NCBI RefSeq assembly: GCF_001592825.1
Contig: NZ_LTZG01000021.1
Location: 1-64,000 of the forward strand
Length of the DNA: 64,000 bases
Origin: Planococcus maritimus
GTDB lineage: Bacteria; Bacillota; Bacilli; Bacillales_A; Planococcaceae
Reading direction: 5' to 3'
The notes beneath the pieces are model-generated. The model saw nothing but the letters and a program-made list of their open reading frames with translations, ran no database searches and was not told the DNA's origin. The translations under genes were made by a program, and so were the position numbers. How positions within the stretch are numbered: the first letter of the stretch is position 1; every line of letters begins with the position of its first letter. Below, piece after piece: positions 36,091 through 46,002 of this stretch.

Positions 36091-37149
36091 TTATAAAATG
36101 CGAAGCTCTTTTGAAGAATGCGTCAAGCGCTCATTCCCCGTTTCGGTTATCAGTATATCATCTTCAATGCGCACTCCGCCAATCCCCGGCAAATAGATGC
36201 CAGGTTCGACAGTGACAGCCATGTTCGGCTCTAGTACCGTTTCTGAACGGAACGACAAGCCGGGACCTTCATGGACTTCAAGGCCGATGCCATGTCCTGT
36301 CGAATGGCCAAACGCTTCGCCGTAGCCTTTAGACTTGATGTAATCGCGGGCAATCGCATCTGCTTCGATGCCCGTCATGCCTGGTTTGATTTTTTCTAGC
36401 GCCAACACTTGAGAGTCCAAAACGATTTTGTAGATTTCCTTTAGCTTATCGGATGGTTCGCCGACCGCGACCGTGCGCGTGATATCCGATACATAGCCCT
36501 GGTACAAAGCTCCAAAATCGAGTGTAATCAAGTCGCCTTGTTCGATCTTTTTGTCGGATGCGACACCATGAGGCAATGCGGAGCGCAAGCCAGATGCCAC
36601 AATGATATCAAAGGACGAAGAAGTTGCGCCTTGTGAACGCATGAAAAACTCCAATTCGTTCGATACTTGTAGTTCTGTCATGCCCGGTTTGATATATGTG
36701 CAGATGTGTTCGAATGCATCATCAGCAATTTTCGCTGCCGCTTTTAGCACGTCGATTTCTTCCGGAGCTTTTACCATGCGCAGCTGTTCGATCAAGCCGC
36801 TTACCGGTTCTAGTGTTGCTGATAATTTGTCTTGATATTGTGAGTAAGTCGCAAAGGTCATATAATCCTGTTCAAATGCTAAACGTTCAACTGCTGCTTC
36901 TTGAACAATGCGCGCTACTTCGTCAAGCAAACCTTTTTGCGCTTGGACCACTTTGAATTCTTTCACTTGCTCACCGGCTTGTTCTGTATAGCGGAAATCG
37001 GTGATGAACCATGCGTCGTTCGGTGTGATGAGCGCAAGCCCAGCCGTTCCGGTGAAGCCTGTAATAAAACGAAGATTGTACGGATTGGTCACTAACAAGG
37101 AATCTAATTCCTGCTTTTGCATTTGTTCGCGCAGTTTCGTCAATTTCAT
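36091..37149 (-). CDS. yqhT: Xaa-Pro aminopeptidase-like M24 peptidase (YqhT)
   Basis: A 352-residue protein with an N-terminal creatinase-like domain (1-125) and a pita-bread metallopeptidase domain. Metal ligands are visible in [17 protein letters not shown] (two Asp), [17 protein letters not shown] (His), [10 protein letters not shown] (Glu) and GVRIEDD (Glu). It likely cleaves X-Pro peptides in the cytoplasm. The start at 37149 is chosen because AAAGG lies 9 bases upstream and the resulting MKLTKL start matches B. subtilis YqhT; an ATG at 37158 overlapping the aroQ stop is also possible. Confidence 0.9.
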   Translation of the reverse strand: MKLTKLREQMQKQELDSLLVTNPYNLRFITGFTGTAGLALITPNDAWFITDFRYTEQAGEQVKEFKVVQAQKGLLDEVARIVQEAAVERLAFEQDYMTFATYSQYQDKLSATLEPVSGLIEQLRMVKAPEEIDVLKAAAKIADDAFEHICTYIKPGMTELQVSNELEFFMRSQGATSSSFDIIVASGLRSALPHGVASDKKIEQGDLITLDFGALYQGYVSDITRTVAVGEPSDKLKEIYKIVLDSQVLALEKIKPGMTGIEADAIARDYIKSKGYGEAFGHSTGHGIGLEVHEGPGLSFRSETVLEPNMAVTVEPGIYLPGIGGVRIEDDILITETGNERLTHSSKELRIL

Positions 37150-37154
37150 CAATG

Positions 37155-37595
37155 TCATCCTTTCTGTTGTCGAAGCAAAAGTGCCTGCAGCCCTAGATGG
37201 TATACATCTTTACCGAAACCGGCGATTTGGCCAATCGCTACCGGCGCGATATGGGATTCGTGGCGAAATGCTTCACGTGCATGAATATTGGAAATATGTA
37301 CTTCAACGACCGGCACTTGAATCGACGCGATGGCATCTCGAATTGCGATGCTCGTATGCGTGTAAGCGCCGGCATTTAAGACAATGCCTGATACGCCGTC
37401 ATCATCCGCACCGTGGATCCAGTCGATCAGTTCCCCTTCGTGATTGGACTGCCGGCAAATCAACTCGAAGCCTTCACTGTCTGCAAACGCGGCAAGTTCC
37501 TGCTCCAGCTCTTGCAAGGTGAAACTGCCATAGGCTTGTTTGTCGCGCTTGCCGAGACGATTTAAATTGGGACCGTTTAATACCAGGACTCTCAT
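37155..37595 (-). CDS. aroQ: Type II 3-dehydroquinate dehydratase
   Basis: This 146-residue enzyme converts 3-dehydroquinate to 3-dehydroshikimate in aromatic amino acid synthesis. It shows the start VLVLNGPNLNRLGKRD, the catalytic Tyr near 23, the loop ICRQSNHEGELID, NAGAYTHTSIAIRDAI and EVHISNIHARE. The family forms dodecamers. It leads the aroQ-yqhT-efp cluster and follows the nrdJ terminator. The shikimate kinase gene at 45471 acts later in the same pathway. Confidence 0.94.
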   Translation of the reverse strand: MRVLVLNGPNLNRLGKRDKQAYGSFTLQELEQELAAFADSEGFELICRQSNHEGELIDWIHGADDDGVSGIVLNAGAYTHTSIAIRDAIASIQVPVVEVHISNIHAREAFRHESHIAPVAIGQIAGFGKDVYHLGLQALLLRQQKG

Positions 37596-37684
37596 GCCCT
37601 TGCACCCCCTTCTTGGCTATCCTTTTCCATTTTAGCATACGATCAATAAGCATCAAGCCAGAAGACGGGCTTAAGAGGGAACAT

Positions 37685-37720
37685 AAAAAAACGGAAGCCT
37701 GTTTTGGCTTCCGTTTTTTT
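37685..37720 (-). terminator. Terminator of the ribonucleotide reductase gene
   Basis: A perfect 15-bp stem (37685-37699 with 37706-37720), AAAAAAACGGAAGCC and its complement, lies about 40 bases past the nrdJ stop, with T-runs on both sides. Confidence 0.92.
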
Positions 37721-37758
37721 CACTGGAGAATATTACTCCGGCTATATGAAGTTTTGTA

Positions 37759-40317
37759 TTACAGTCCGCATTTCAATTGGGCCGCACAATTGGTGCAGGT
37801 ATTGCATCCGCCCATTTCTTCGACAGTCCCTTTGCGGCAGACAGGGCACGTGTCGCCAACTTCCGAACCGATCGTGACATTCGTTGAACGCAAGTCTTGG
37901 ATCGTGTCGATCAAGACAACAGGGCGTTTGCCTGTGTCTTCTTCGGTATGCTCTTCTTCAAAAGTATTATCTTCTGCCTTCAAGGTCAATACCTGGGAAT
38001 CACGGCTGCCATCGACATAGACCGTTCCGCCTTTAGCACCGCCTTTATACAGTCGTTCATAGACGCCTTCTACCTGTTCGACGGTATAGCCTTTCGGGGC
38101 ATTGACCGTTTTTGAAATGGAAGAATCGATCCAGCGCTGGATGATGCATTGCACATCTGCGTGCGCTTCCGGAGCCAAGTCCATGGATGTAATGAACGCT
38201 TTCGGCAAGTTGTCTTCATCCGCGTCCGGGTTATTCTTCAAATATTCGCGGACAATATCCGCTTTCACTTCGATGAATTTCCCGAGGCGGCCGCTGCGGT
38301 AATACGTGAAGGAATAGTACGGTTCAAGACCAGTCGAAACACCGACCATCGTGCCAGTCGAACCGGTTGGCGCAACTGTCAATAAGTGAGAGTTGCGAAT
38401 CCCTTTATCAAGCACAGCTTGGCGGATTTCTTCTGGCATGCCTTGCATAAAGCCCGTTTCCGTGAAGGCGCGGCGCAATTTTTCCGTTTCAGCGTCTGTT
38501 TCGCCTGTAAGGAATGGGAAGCTTCCTCGTTCTTCAGCAAGCTCTGTCGAGGCTTCGTACGCTGCGACAGCAATCGTCTTGAAGATTTCATCGACCAGCT
38601 CGTTGCCTTCTGGAGAACCATACTCGCGGTCCGAATAAATGAGCAAATCGGCGAGGCCCATAACGCCAAGACCAACACGGCGTTCGCCTAGTGCCTGGAT
38701 GCGATTGTCTTCTAGGAAGTATGGCGTTGCGTCGATGACGTTATCCTGCATGCGAACGCCGACGCGCACCGTTTCTTTCAATGCTTCAAAATCGACTTGC
38801 TTCGTTTTTGGATCCGCAAAGCGCGCCAAGTTAACAGCTGCCAAGTTGCAGACAGAATAAGGAGCCAATGGTTGTTCGCCGCATGGGTTTGTCGCTACGA
38901 CTTTTTGGCCGTATGCGGTGGCGTTTGTTTTTTCATTGGCGTTATCGATAAAGAAAATGCCAGGTTCTGCGGAGTAGGTTGCACATACATTGATCAAGTT
39001 CCAGAGCTCACGCGCTTTGATCACACGGTATGTCCGGACTTGATGACCAAGTTTTTCCCATTCGCGGACATCGCCGATCTTAGGCCATTCTTCGTTATAG
39101 ACGGCCATCTGTTCTTTAGAATATGATTCGACTGCCGGGAAGCGCAACTCGAAATCTTCGTCTTTTTCGACCGCTTCCATGAAGTCTTTCGTCAAGGTGA
39201 CAGAAATATTGGCGCCAGTCAAAAATTCTTCATTATGGACTGCATATGTGCCTCCGTCGCGCAATTTTGTTTCGGCATCGCGCATGATTTTTTCATTGAA
39301 CCCGCCCATGCCTGGAATTGTTCTGTAGTTAAGCAAGCCTTGATACATCGCTTCTTCCTGTTCGGTCAAAGGCTTGAACTTCAATTTATCGTTCGCCAGG
39401 CGTTTGATCGTTTCGTCTTCTGTGTTTTCGATCAAATAGCGCAAGATGCGCGGATTCTGCATTTTGGAAATGATGAATTCAGCAATATCCGGATGCCAGT
39501 CAGCAAGCATAATCATCTGCGCACCGCGGCGTGAACCGCCTTGTTCGACAAGATGCGTTAGTTTCGCAATGTCATCGAGCCAAGAAACGGAACCGGATGA
39601 TTTGCCGTTGACTCCGCGAGCGAGCGTGTTGCGCGGGCGTAGTGTCGATCCATTCGTACCAACACCGCCCCCGCGGCTCATGATTTCCATTACTTGCTTG
39701 CGGTGGTCTGAGATACCTTCGCGTGAATCGGCGACAAATGGCATGACGTAGCAGTTAAAATACGTGACGTCCGTGTCGGCGCCTGCTCCGTAAAGCACAC
39801 GGCCTGCAGGAACAAAGTTCAAATTGACCAGCTGCTCATAGAATTTCGTGAACCATTCGCTTTGTTTCTCAGGCGTTTTCTCGACTGCCGAAAGCCCAGT
39901 GGCATTGCGTTTAGCGATTTGCTCATAAAATACTTCAAGCGGCTTTTCGATGACATCAATTGGCCGGTTGACGATGCCTTGCTCGACTTCATCCGGGTTG
40001 TCGATGGCGCTGCGGTAATCTTCTTCGATCCACACGCGTGCTTTGTTCGCCGCTTCGTCGATCGAGACAATATAGCCGAGGCCACGTGCAGGAAATTTCG
40101 GATCTTCTTTGACTGTTAAGACGACAAAGTCACCCGGCTTTAATGTGCTTTTGCTAGTATCTTTAAAGGAATAGCGGTCGATCATGACTAGGCGTGACAC
40201 GCCTTTATGGGTTTGCTTCATATCTTTTGTTACCGCGTGGACTTGCGGGAACGCTTCAATGTCTTTGTTCAGGGACTCGACGTTTAATGTATATTCGGAT
40301 TGTGTGGCGGAAACCAT
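37759..40317 (-). CDS. nrdJ: Adenosylcobalamin-dependent (class II) ribonucleotide reductase
   Basis: An 852-residue reductase that makes deoxyribonucleotides using coenzyme B12 in place of a small radical subunit. The barrel includes FNCYVMPF (Cys189, one of the redox cysteines), NPCGEQPLAPYSVCNLAAVNL with the active-site cysteine, and the PTGSTGTMVGVSTGLEP loop. The C-terminal tail has a four-cysteine zinc ribbon (CPVCRKG and CNTCTNC) and a final Cys near the end (KCGL). No N-terminal ATP-cone is evident in the first 100 residues. AAGGAGG precedes the ATG. It is a single-gene unit controlled by NrdR-type boxes. This gene is not in the equivalent B. subtilis region. Confidence 0.94.
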   Translation of the reverse strand: MVSATQSEYTLNVESLNKDIEAFPQVHAVTKDMKQTHKGVSRLVMIDRYSFKDTSKSTLKPGDFVVLTVKEDPKFPARGLGYIVSIDEAANKARVWIEEDYRSAIDNPDEVEQGIVNRPIDVIEKPLEVFYEQIAKRNATGLSAVEKTPEKQSEWFTKFYEQLVNLNFVPAGRVLYGAGADTDVTYFNCYVMPFVADSREGISDHRKQVMEIMSRGGGVGTNGSTLRPRNTLARGVNGKSSGSVSWLDDIAKLTHLVEQGGSRRGAQMIMLADWHPDIAEFIISKMQNPRILRYLIENTEDETIKRLANDKLKFKPLTEQEEAMYQGLLNYRTIPGMGGFNEKIMRDAETKLRDGGTYAVHNEEFLTGANISVTLTKDFMEAVEKDEDFELRFPAVESYSKEQMAVYNEEWPKIGDVREWEKLGHQVRTYRVIKARELWNLINVCATYSAEPGIFFIDNANEKTNATAYGQKVVATNPCGEQPLAPYSVCNLAAVNLARFADPKTKQVDFEALKETVRVGVRMQDNVIDATPYFLEDNRIQALGERRVGLGVMGLADLLIYSDREYGSPEGNELVDEIFKTIAVAAYEASTELAEERGSFPFLTGETDAETEKLRRAFTETGFMQGMPEEIRQAVLDKGIRNSHLLTVAPTGSTGTMVGVSTGLEPYYSFTYYRSGRLGKFIEVKADIVREYLKNNPDADEDNLPKAFITSMDLAPEAHADVQCIIQRWIDSSISKTVNAPKGYTVEQVEGVYERLYKGGAKGGTVYVDGSRDSQVLTLKAEDNTFEEEHTEEDTGKRPVVLIDTIQDLRSTNVTIGSEVGDTCPVCRKGTVEEMGGCNTCTNCAAQLKCGL

Positions 40318-40350
40318 TTGACAAATCCTCCTTTGTATTATATGGAGTTA

Positions 40351-40398
40351 ACACTATATATAGTATTATTACAATTCCCATGATACTATATGTTGAAA
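40351..40398 (-). promoter_or_regulatory. Paired NrdR boxes before nrdJ
   Basis: ACACTATATATAGTAT (40351-40366) and ATACTATATGTTGAAA (40383-40398) both resemble the NrdR box ACACWATATATWGTGT. Their centres are 32 bp apart, three helical turns, as is usual for NrdR pairs. They lie 34-81 bases before the start codon, overlapping the likely promoter. Confidence 0.8.
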
Positions 40399-40648
40399 CT
40401 CAGTCGCAATAACATTTTTCTGATGGAAAATGTCAGCAGCCGAACAAGCGAGTAACGGCAAGGTTTTGGCGTTTTGACATTAGTTAAAATGAGACAAAAG
40501 ACACGTATGTTCGCATAATACAGCGCAAAAATCGATTGATTTTCCCGCCGCAGGCACTTGACAAGTGAAAGTGCAGCAATGGCACGCTTTCAGTACACAG
40601 GCTTCACAAGATTGTCTCTGATTTGCCCAGATTACTGTAACATAGCCA
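40399..40648. other. Gene-free stretch between nrdJ and yqhL
   Basis: About 250 bases between the divergent control regions hold no ORF of convincing style, no terminator and no recognised structured RNA. In particular I do not see the conserved blocks of a cobalamin riboswitch. An isolated TTGACA (about 40480) has no matching -10 box. Confidence 0.5.
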
Positions 40649-40678
40649 TTGAATATCCGTCACCTTATCTCTTATAAT
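40649..40678 (+). promoter_or_regulatory. Sigma-A promoter of yqhL
   Basis: TTGAAT (40649-40654), an 18-base spacer and a perfect TATAAT (40673-40678) lie 27 bases before the ATG; AAAGGGG is the ribosome binding site. Confidence 0.75.
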
Positions 40679-40705
40679 GAGAAAGTATAGAAAGGGGCAA
40701 GAACA

Positions 40706-41086
40706 GTGGAATTATTGTATATCACTTTGGGTGTCGTCATTGCCATCCTCATATTTGCGGTCGTCTCCTTCCTGCGCATCCGCAAAGCGGTCACCGATTT
40801 GAACCAGGAAGAATTTATCCAAGGCTATCGTAAAGCGCAGCTTATCGATGTCCGGGAACCTAAAGATTTTGCAGCCGGCCACATTCTCGGGGCACGCAAT
40901 ATCCCGCAATCGCAATTGCGCCAGCGCTACAAGGAAATTCGCGCTGACAAACCGGTTTATCTGTACGATCAAAACGGAGCAAGAAGCGGACGTGTCGCGT
41001 TGTTCTTGAAGAAAAAAGGCTACGAGCAATTGTTTCAGTTGCAAGGCGGCTTCAAGAAATGGACAGGCAAAATCAAATCTAAATAA
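40706..41086 (+). CDS. yqhL: Membrane-anchored rhodanese-like protein without the catalytic cysteine
   Basis: A 126-residue protein: one N-terminal membrane helix (about 3-23), then a rhodanese domain with DVREPKDFAAGHILGARNIP (48-67) and the end LQGGFKKWTG. The active-site loop that normally begins with Cys reads YDQNGARSG, with Asp88 where the sulfur-carrying Cys belongs. Sulfurtransferase activity is therefore unlikely, and binding or scaffolding is more probable (inference). It corresponds in position to B. subtilis YqhL. It has its own promoter and terminator. Confidence 0.85.
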   Translation: MELLYITLGVVIAILIFAVVSFLRIRKAVTDLNQEEFIQGYRKAQLIDVREPKDFAAGHILGARNIPQSQLRQRYKEIRADKPVYLYDQNGARSGRVALFLKKKGYEQLFQLQGGFKKWTGKIKSK

Positions 41087-41088
41087 GC

Positions 41089-41122
41089 AAAACCCCAGAA
41101 GCCCTGCTTCTGGGGTTTTTTT
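41089..41122. terminator. Bidirectional terminator between yqhL and gcvPB
   Basis: CCCCAGAAG and CTTCTGGGG form a perfect stem with AAAA before and seven T after (41116-41122). It ends yqhL on the plus strand and the gcv operon on the minus strand, 5 bases from the gcvPB stop. Confidence 0.92.
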
Positions 41123-41127
41123 CGTAC

Positions 41128-42600
41128 TTATTCGTTGTCCGTCGGTTTTTGGTAACGAAGCACCGGCTTGCGTGCCGCTTTTGTTTCATCCAGTCTATTG
41201 ATGACTGTTGTATGCGGTGCGTTTTGAACAATTTCTGGATTTTCTTCTACTTCGCGCGCAATTTGGATCATGGCATCGATAAAGTCATCGAGCGTTTCTT
41301 TCGATTCCGTCTCGGTCGGCTCGATCATCATGCCTTCTTCCACATTGAGTGGGAAGTAAATCGTTGGCGGATGGTAGCCGAAGTCAAGCAGGCGCTTCGC
41401 CATATCGAGCGTTCTGACGCCAAGTTTCTTTTGGCGACGGCCACTCAAGACAAACTCATGCTTGCAATGGCGGTCATATGGCAAATCAAAATGAGGCGCA
41501 AGACGGCGCATCATGTAATTAGCGTTTAATACCGCGTATTCCGTCACTTTTTTCAAGCCGTCTGGCCCCATCGTGCGGATATAGGTATAGGCGCGGACAT
41601 TGATGCCAAAGTTGCCATAGAATGGTTTGACGCGTCCGATTGATTCAGGACGGTCATAATCAAAAGTAAAGCCTTCGTCGGTCTTGATAAGGATCGGTTT
41701 TGGCAAGTACGGAATGAGGTCTGCACTCACGCCAACTGGCCCAGAACCTGGACCGCCACCGCCGTGAGGGCCAGTGAATGTTTTATGCAAGTTCAAGTGG
41801 ACAACGTCAAAGCCCATGTCGCCAGGGCGTGCTTTCGACATGACGGCGTTCAAGTTCGCCCCGTCATAGTACAACTTGCCGCCAACTTGATGAATAATTG
41901 ACGCCATTTCGAGAATATCTTCCTCAAATAGCCCGAGCGTATTCGGGTTTGTTAACATAAGTGCCGCCGTATCGTCGCCGACCACGCGTTTCAAGTCTTC
42001 CAAATCAACCAGTCCGTGTTCATTTGACTTCACGGTGACGGTCTCGAAACCAGCAACTGTCGCAGAAGCCGGGTTGGTGCCGTGAGCCGAGTCCGGAACG
42101 ATGACTTTCGTACGGTTAAAATCGCCATTTGCCTCATGGAAAGCACGGATCATCATGAGACCCGTCCATTCCCCATGTGCGCCTGCAGCCGGTTGAAGCG
42201 TGACTTCGTCCATACCGGTGATTTCCTTCAAGTGTTCCTGAAGGTCATACATCAATTCCATTGCCCCTTGCACAGTTGATTCTTCCTGTAATGGGTGAAT
42301 ATTTGCGAACCCCGAGAAGCGTGCAACGGATTCATTGATCTTCGGATTGTATTTCATCGTGCACGAGCCGAGCGGATAAAATCCGGAATCGACGCCATGG
42401 TTGCGTTTAGACAATGCCGTGTAATGGCGCATGATATCGAGTTCCGATACTTCCGGCAGTTCTGCAAACTCATCGCGAACCAGTTCCTCGCCAAGCAATT
42501 CAGTCAAATCCACTTGCGGTACATCTAGTTCCGGCAAGCTATAGCCGACGCGGCCTTGTTTAGTCATTTCAAAAATGAGTGGCTGGTTGTCTTTATGCAT
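41128..42600 (-). CDS. gcvPB: Glycine dehydrogenase (decarboxylating) subunit 2
   Basis: This 490-residue PLP enzyme is the C-terminal half of the P-protein of the glycine cleavage system. The PLP lysine is in [16 protein letters not shown], and the glycine-rich PAAGAHGEW segment lies upstream. With GcvPA it decarboxylates glycine and passes the aminomethyl group to H-protein. The start at 42600 is chosen because GGAGG lies 6 bases upstream; it overlaps the gcvPA stop by 8 bases. A gcvH gene is not in the window. Confidence 0.94.
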   Translation of the reverse strand: MHKDNQPLIFEMTKQGRVGYSLPELDVPQVDLTELLGEELVRDEFAELPEVSELDIMRHYTALSKRNHGVDSGFYPLGSCTMKYNPKINESVARFSGFANIHPLQEESTVQGAMELMYDLQEHLKEITGMDEVTLQPAAGAHGEWTGLMMIRAFHEANGDFNRTKVIVPDSAHGTNPASATVAGFETVTVKSNEHGLVDLEDLKRVVGDDTAALMLTNPNTLGLFEEDILEMASIIHQVGGKLYYDGANLNAVMSKARPGDMGFDVVHLNLHKTFTGPHGGGGPGSGPVGVSADLIPYLPKPILIKTDEGFTFDYDRPESIGRVKPFYGNFGINVRAYTYIRTMGPDGLKKVTEYAVLNANYMMRRLAPHFDLPYDRHCKHEFVLSGRRQKKLGVRTLDMAKRLLDFGYHPPTIYFPLNVEEGMMIEPTETESKETLDDFIDAMIQIAREVEENPEIVQNAPHTTVINRLDETKAARKPVLRYQKPTDNE

Positions 42601-43960
42601 GGGAAGCCTCCATTTCTCGCACGTATGCATCGATTACTTGTACAAACGCGTCGATTTCTTCTTTAGAACGCTGTTCAGTGACGGCAATCAGCATATGCCC
42701 TTGCAATTCATCGTAGCTTAAGCCGAGGTCATAGCCGCCGATCATGCCTTTTTCAAACAAGGCTGCATTTAATCCCTTAACCGATGAACCAATCTTGACG
42801 GCAATTTCGTTAAAGTGAGCGCCAGCAAAAGCAATTTCAAGACCGGATTTCGTCAGCTGCTGCTTCATGTATTGCGTCTTAGCGATATTCTGCACTGCAA
42901 TCTCTTTTGTGCCTTCCTTGCCAAGTGCGGTCATGGCGACAGAAGCCGCAAGAGCATTCAAAGCTTGGTTCGAGCAAATATTTGACGTCGCTTTATCGCG
43001 ACGGATATGCTGTTCGCGCGCTTGCAAGGTCAACACGAAGCCACGTCTGCCTTCATCGTCTGTTGTTTCGCCGACAAGGCGTCCTGGAACTTTTCGCATT
43101 AATTTCTGTGTGACAGCGAAATAGCCGCAATGGGGGCCGCCAAACGCTTCAGGAATGCCAAATGGCTGGGCATCGCCTACTGTGATATCAGCACCGAATT
43201 TACCTGGAGGCGTAAGTGCGCCAAGTGCCAACGGATTCGATGACACTGTAAACAAAGCGCCGGCTCCGTGGACGATTGGTTCGATTTCTTTCAAGTTCTC
43301 TACTTGGCCAAAAAAGTTCGGGTATTGGACCATGACGGTCGCCGTGTTTTCATCGACCATCTCTTTTAATGCCTCGATGTCTGTGCGGCCGTCTTTTAGC
43401 GGAATCTCCACCACATCGATTGATTGGCCTAGCGCATACGTCCGTACCACATCTCTTGACTCTGGATGGACAGCACGGGAGACAAGAATTTTCTTGCGGC
43501 GCGTTTGTCCGGCTGCCAGCATGCCGGCTTCCGCCAGTGCTGTGCCACCGTCATACATGGAAGAGTTTGCGATATCCATGCCGGTGATTTCAGCGATCAT
43601 CGTCTGAAACTCGAAAATGGCTTGCAACTCCCCTTGAGAAATTTCTGGTTGGTACGGCGTATAGGCTGTGTAGAATTCAGAACGAGAAATGACGTGATCA
43701 ACAATGATTGGCTTGTAATGATCGTAAACGCCTGCGCCTAGAAAAGAAGCGTAGCGTGCCGAATCTGCATTCTTTCCAGCCAGCTGTGCCAATTCTTTTG
43801 TCAAAGCCGATTCAGACTTGGCAGGCTTGATATTGTATTCGCCTTTAAAACGTAATTTTTCAGGAATGTCTGAAAACAATTCGTCGATTGATTGGACGCC
43901 GATCGTCTCGAGCATGTCTTTTTCATCTTGGGAAGTCATTGGTAGATAGCGATGTTTCAT
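42593..43960 (-). CDS. gcvPA: Glycine dehydrogenase (decarboxylating) subunit 1
   Basis: A 455-residue fold-type I PLP-enzyme-like chain, the N-terminal half of P-protein, with [18 protein letters not shown] at the start, [24 protein letters not shown] and MANSS-type [11 protein letters not shown] blocks. It lacks the PLP lysine and pairs with GcvPB. It lies 27 bp after gcvT and overlaps gcvPB, giving gcvT-gcvPA-gcvPB, under the glycine riboswitch. Confidence 0.94.
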   Translation of the reverse strand: MKHRYLPMTSQDEKDMLETIGVQSIDELFSDIPEKLRFKGEYNIKPAKSESALTKELAQLAGKNADSARYASFLGAGVYDHYKPIIVDHVISRSEFYTAYTPYQPEISQGELQAIFEFQTMIAEITGMDIANSSMYDGGTALAEAGMLAAGQTRRKKILVSRAVHPESRDVVRTYALGQSIDVVEIPLKDGRTDIEALKEMVDENTATVMVQYPNFFGQVENLKEIEPIVHGAGALFTVSSNPLALGALTPPGKFGADITVGDAQPFGIPEAFGGPHCGYFAVTQKLMRKVPGRLVGETTDDEGRRGFVLTLQAREQHIRRDKATSNICSNQALNALAASVAMTALGKEGTKEIAVQNIAKTQYMKQQLTKSGLEIAFAGAHFNEIAVKIGSSVKGLNAALFEKGMIGGYDLGLSYDELQGHMLIAVTEQRSKEEIDAFVQVIDAYVREMEASHA

Positions 43961-43987
43961 CGTGTGCAGTCCCCTTCTTTAGTCGGA

Positions 43988-45088
43988 TTATTTAGAGCGT
44001 TTGTAAAATGGCGCTGCGACAATTTGTGCTTTCAGGCGCTTGTTGCGAATTTCCACTTCCACTTCAGTGCCGAGCTCGTTGTGCTCCACATCGAGCAAAG
44101 CCAACCCGATATTCTTCTTCAAGGTCGGTGACTGTGTGCCGGTAGTGACTTCGCCGATTTTCACGTCATCTTTGTAAACAGCGTAGCCGTGGCGTGGGAT
44201 TCCCTTATCAATCATTTCAATACCAACGGATTTGCGCGGAACTCCAGCTTCCTTTTGGTCCACTAAAGCCTGTTTCCCGATAAAATCTGCTTCTTTTTTC
44301 AGTTTCACCGCAAAACCGATGCCGGCTTCGAGTGGCGTAATGTCTTTAGACAACTCTTGCCCGTACAGCGCAAGACCCGCTTCAAAGCGCAGTGTATCGC
44401 GGGCGCCTAACCCTGCCGGTACGATACCTGTTGACTCACCTGCTTCAAGGATTCGATCCCACAAAATAGTAACAGCTTCAGGGCTTCCGTAAATTTCAAA
44501 ACCATCTTCACCCGTATAGCCTGTGCGTGAGACCAATACTTCTTGGCCTGCCACTTCCATGCGCTCTTTAAAGCGGAACGGGCGGATGGACGATAACTCT
44601 TCTTCCGTTAATTGGCTTAACACATTTTCGGCAAGCGGCCCCTGGAGCGCGAGCAGGCCGAATCGCTCGGATGCATTGTCAAGTTCGACTTGACCTTCAA
44701 GTTGCTCTTGCATCCAATTGAAATCCTTGTCGATGTTCGATGCATTGACTACCAGCAAGTAGCGATCATCGCCAAGTTTATAGGTAAGCAAATCGTCTAT
44801 AGTACCTCCATCTTCGTAGCACATCGCCGTGTATTGCGCTTGGCCGTCTTGCAGCTTCGAAACGTCATTGGTCAGCAGTTTCTGCAAATAAGGCAGACTG
44901 TCTGGGCCCGATACAAAAATCTCGCCCATATGCGAGACATCAAACAATCCGGCTTTCGTCCGGACCGCTTCGTGCTCGTCTTTGATAGAAGAAAATTGCA
45001 CCGGCAATTCCCATCCGCCGAAATCGATCGTTTTTCCGCCATAGCGGGCATACGAGTCAAACAAAGGTGTTCGCTTCAATTGTCCCAA
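43988..45088 (-). CDS. gcvT: Aminomethyltransferase (glycine cleavage T-protein)
   Basis: A 366-residue protein that releases ammonia from the H-protein-bound aminomethyl group and moves the one-carbon unit to tetrahydrofolate. It contains FDVSHMGEI (about 48-56), the [14 protein letters not shown] block and the C-terminal [13 protein letters not shown] and [14 protein letters not shown] segments. Translation appears to start at TTG (45086-45088), 8 bases after GGAGG. It is the first gene after the riboswitch. Confidence 0.94.
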   Translation of the reverse strand: MGQLKRTPLFDSYARYGGKTIDFGGWELPVQFSSIKDEHEAVRTKAGLFDVSHMGEIFVSGPDSLPYLQKLLTNDVSKLQDGQAQYTAMCYEDGGTIDDLLTYKLGDDRYLLVVNASNIDKDFNWMQEQLEGQVELDNASERFGLLALQGPLAENVLSQLTEEELSSIRPFRFKERMEVAGQEVLVSRTGYTGEDGFEIYGSPEAVTILWDRILEAGESTGIVPAGLGARDTLRFEAGLALYGQELSKDITPLEAGIGFAVKLKKEADFIGKQALVDQKEAGVPRKSVGIEMIDKGIPRHGYAVYKDDVKIGEVTTGTQSPTLKKNIGLALLDVEHNELGTEVEVEIRNKRLKAQIVAAPFYKRSK

Positions 45089-45112
45089 TCTTTTTCCCTC
45101 CTGTTTTCAAAG

Positions 45113-45320
45113 CACGTAAAAAGGACAGAAAATCCCCTTTTTTTAAAAAAAGGGAATTCTCTGTCCTGGCACCTGAAAGTTTACCATAACGGCTTTCCTC
45201 ATCGGTAGCTGCGTATCAGCAGCGTTCTCCAGAGATGCGTCCTGTACGAGTCTTTTTGCCTGAGAGATTCATGACGAATCATTTGCTCCTTCGGCGACGC
45301 TGCTGCGTTCTCTCCCCGTA
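45113..45320 (-). promoter_or_regulatory. Tandem glycine riboswitch with terminator, before gcvT
   Basis: Two glycine aptamers lie in series on the minus strand. The first (about 45320-45244) has GGGGAGAG, CCGAAGGAGCAA and TCTCAGGCAAAAAGAC; the second (about 45238-45156) has TCTGGAGA, TACCGATGAGGAAA and TTTCAGGTGCCAGGACAGAGA. The last bases of aptamer 2 (GGACAGAGA) also form the left arm of a long terminator hairpin (45123-45166) with TTTTT after it. Glycine binding would hold those bases and let transcription continue into gcvT-gcvPA-gcvPB. Confidence 0.93.
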
Positions 45321-45371
45321 CACTCATCCGCCCAAATCAATGTTGAATTGGTCCATCCCGCTATACAGAAT

Positions 45372-45377
45372 AGTATA
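45372..45377 (-). promoter_or_regulatory. Candidate -10 box for the gcv leader
   Basis: TATACT on the minus strand lies about 50 bases before aptamer 1. No good -35 box is found at 16-18 bases, so the promoter is only tentative. Confidence 0.35.
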
Positions 45378-45470
45378 ACTTCGACTACATCCTAACATTG
45401 AATCGACGAAAGCGCAATCTTTTTTACCTTATTGCTTCAAAAACGAATATTCGTGTTTAAAACTTTTAAA

Positions 45471-45983
45471 TCATTCGTTTTTTAAGCGTTTGACTTGAAA
45501 CGCGGCATACTGGGTAATCTGCCGCAGTGAGCGATGTTCGGTTCGGATTGTAATATGCGCTGTCCGTTTATAATCACGGTATCGCGCTTTATGGAGCGCT
45601 TCAATCTCCTCACGCGTCGAGCGTCTGACGATTGGTCGGTTCGGGTCTTTATGGATACGCCGCCAGATTTCCTTAAACGGCGCATCCAAAAATAACACGA
45701 GCCCTGTCTGGCGCATTATCCGTTGATTCACTTTGCGCATCGTGACCCCGCCGCCTGTAGAAATGATGCATTGCTCCTGTTGCAAATTTTGCAAAAATTT
45801 TGTTTCAAGGTCTCTGAAATAATCTTCGCCGAACCGTTCGAAAATCTCAGGGATCGACATGCCCAGTTGACGGACGATTTCCTTGTCCATATCGTAGTAA
45901 GGCATTTTCAATAAAAAGCTTAGCCGCCTGCCTATCGCGCTTTTGCCGCAGCCCATAAAACCGATCAAATATATTCTGTTCAT
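45471..45983 (-). CDS. aroK: Shikimate kinase
   Basis: A 170-residue P-loop kinase. Walker A is GFMGCGKSA (8-16), DMDKEI is the shikimate/Mg site (about 31-36), and STGGG (about 75-79) and the LID region with RPIVRRSTREE follow. It phosphorylates shikimate. The ATG at 45983 is taken because the family starts at NRIYLIGFMG; the ribosome site GGTGGGAG is only 2 bases away, so expression may be modest. It lies 19 bp after comGG and looks like the last gene of the comG transcript. Confidence 0.9.
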   Translation of the reverse strand: MNRIYLIGFMGCGKSAIGRRLSFLLKMPYYDMDKEIVRQLGMSIPEIFERFGEDYFRDLETKFLQNLQQEQCIISTGGGVTMRKVNQRIMRQTGLVLFLDAPFKEIWRRIHKDPNRPIVRRSTREEIEALHKARYRDYKRTAHITIRTEHRSLRQITQYAAFQVKRLKNE

Positions 45984-46002
45984 TGCTCCCACCCGTACTA
46001 CC

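Noticed and set aside
40399-40648. Cobalamin riboswitch before the B12-dependent reductase
   Set aside because: No B12 box or conserved core blocks were seen on either strand; NrdR boxes explain control better.
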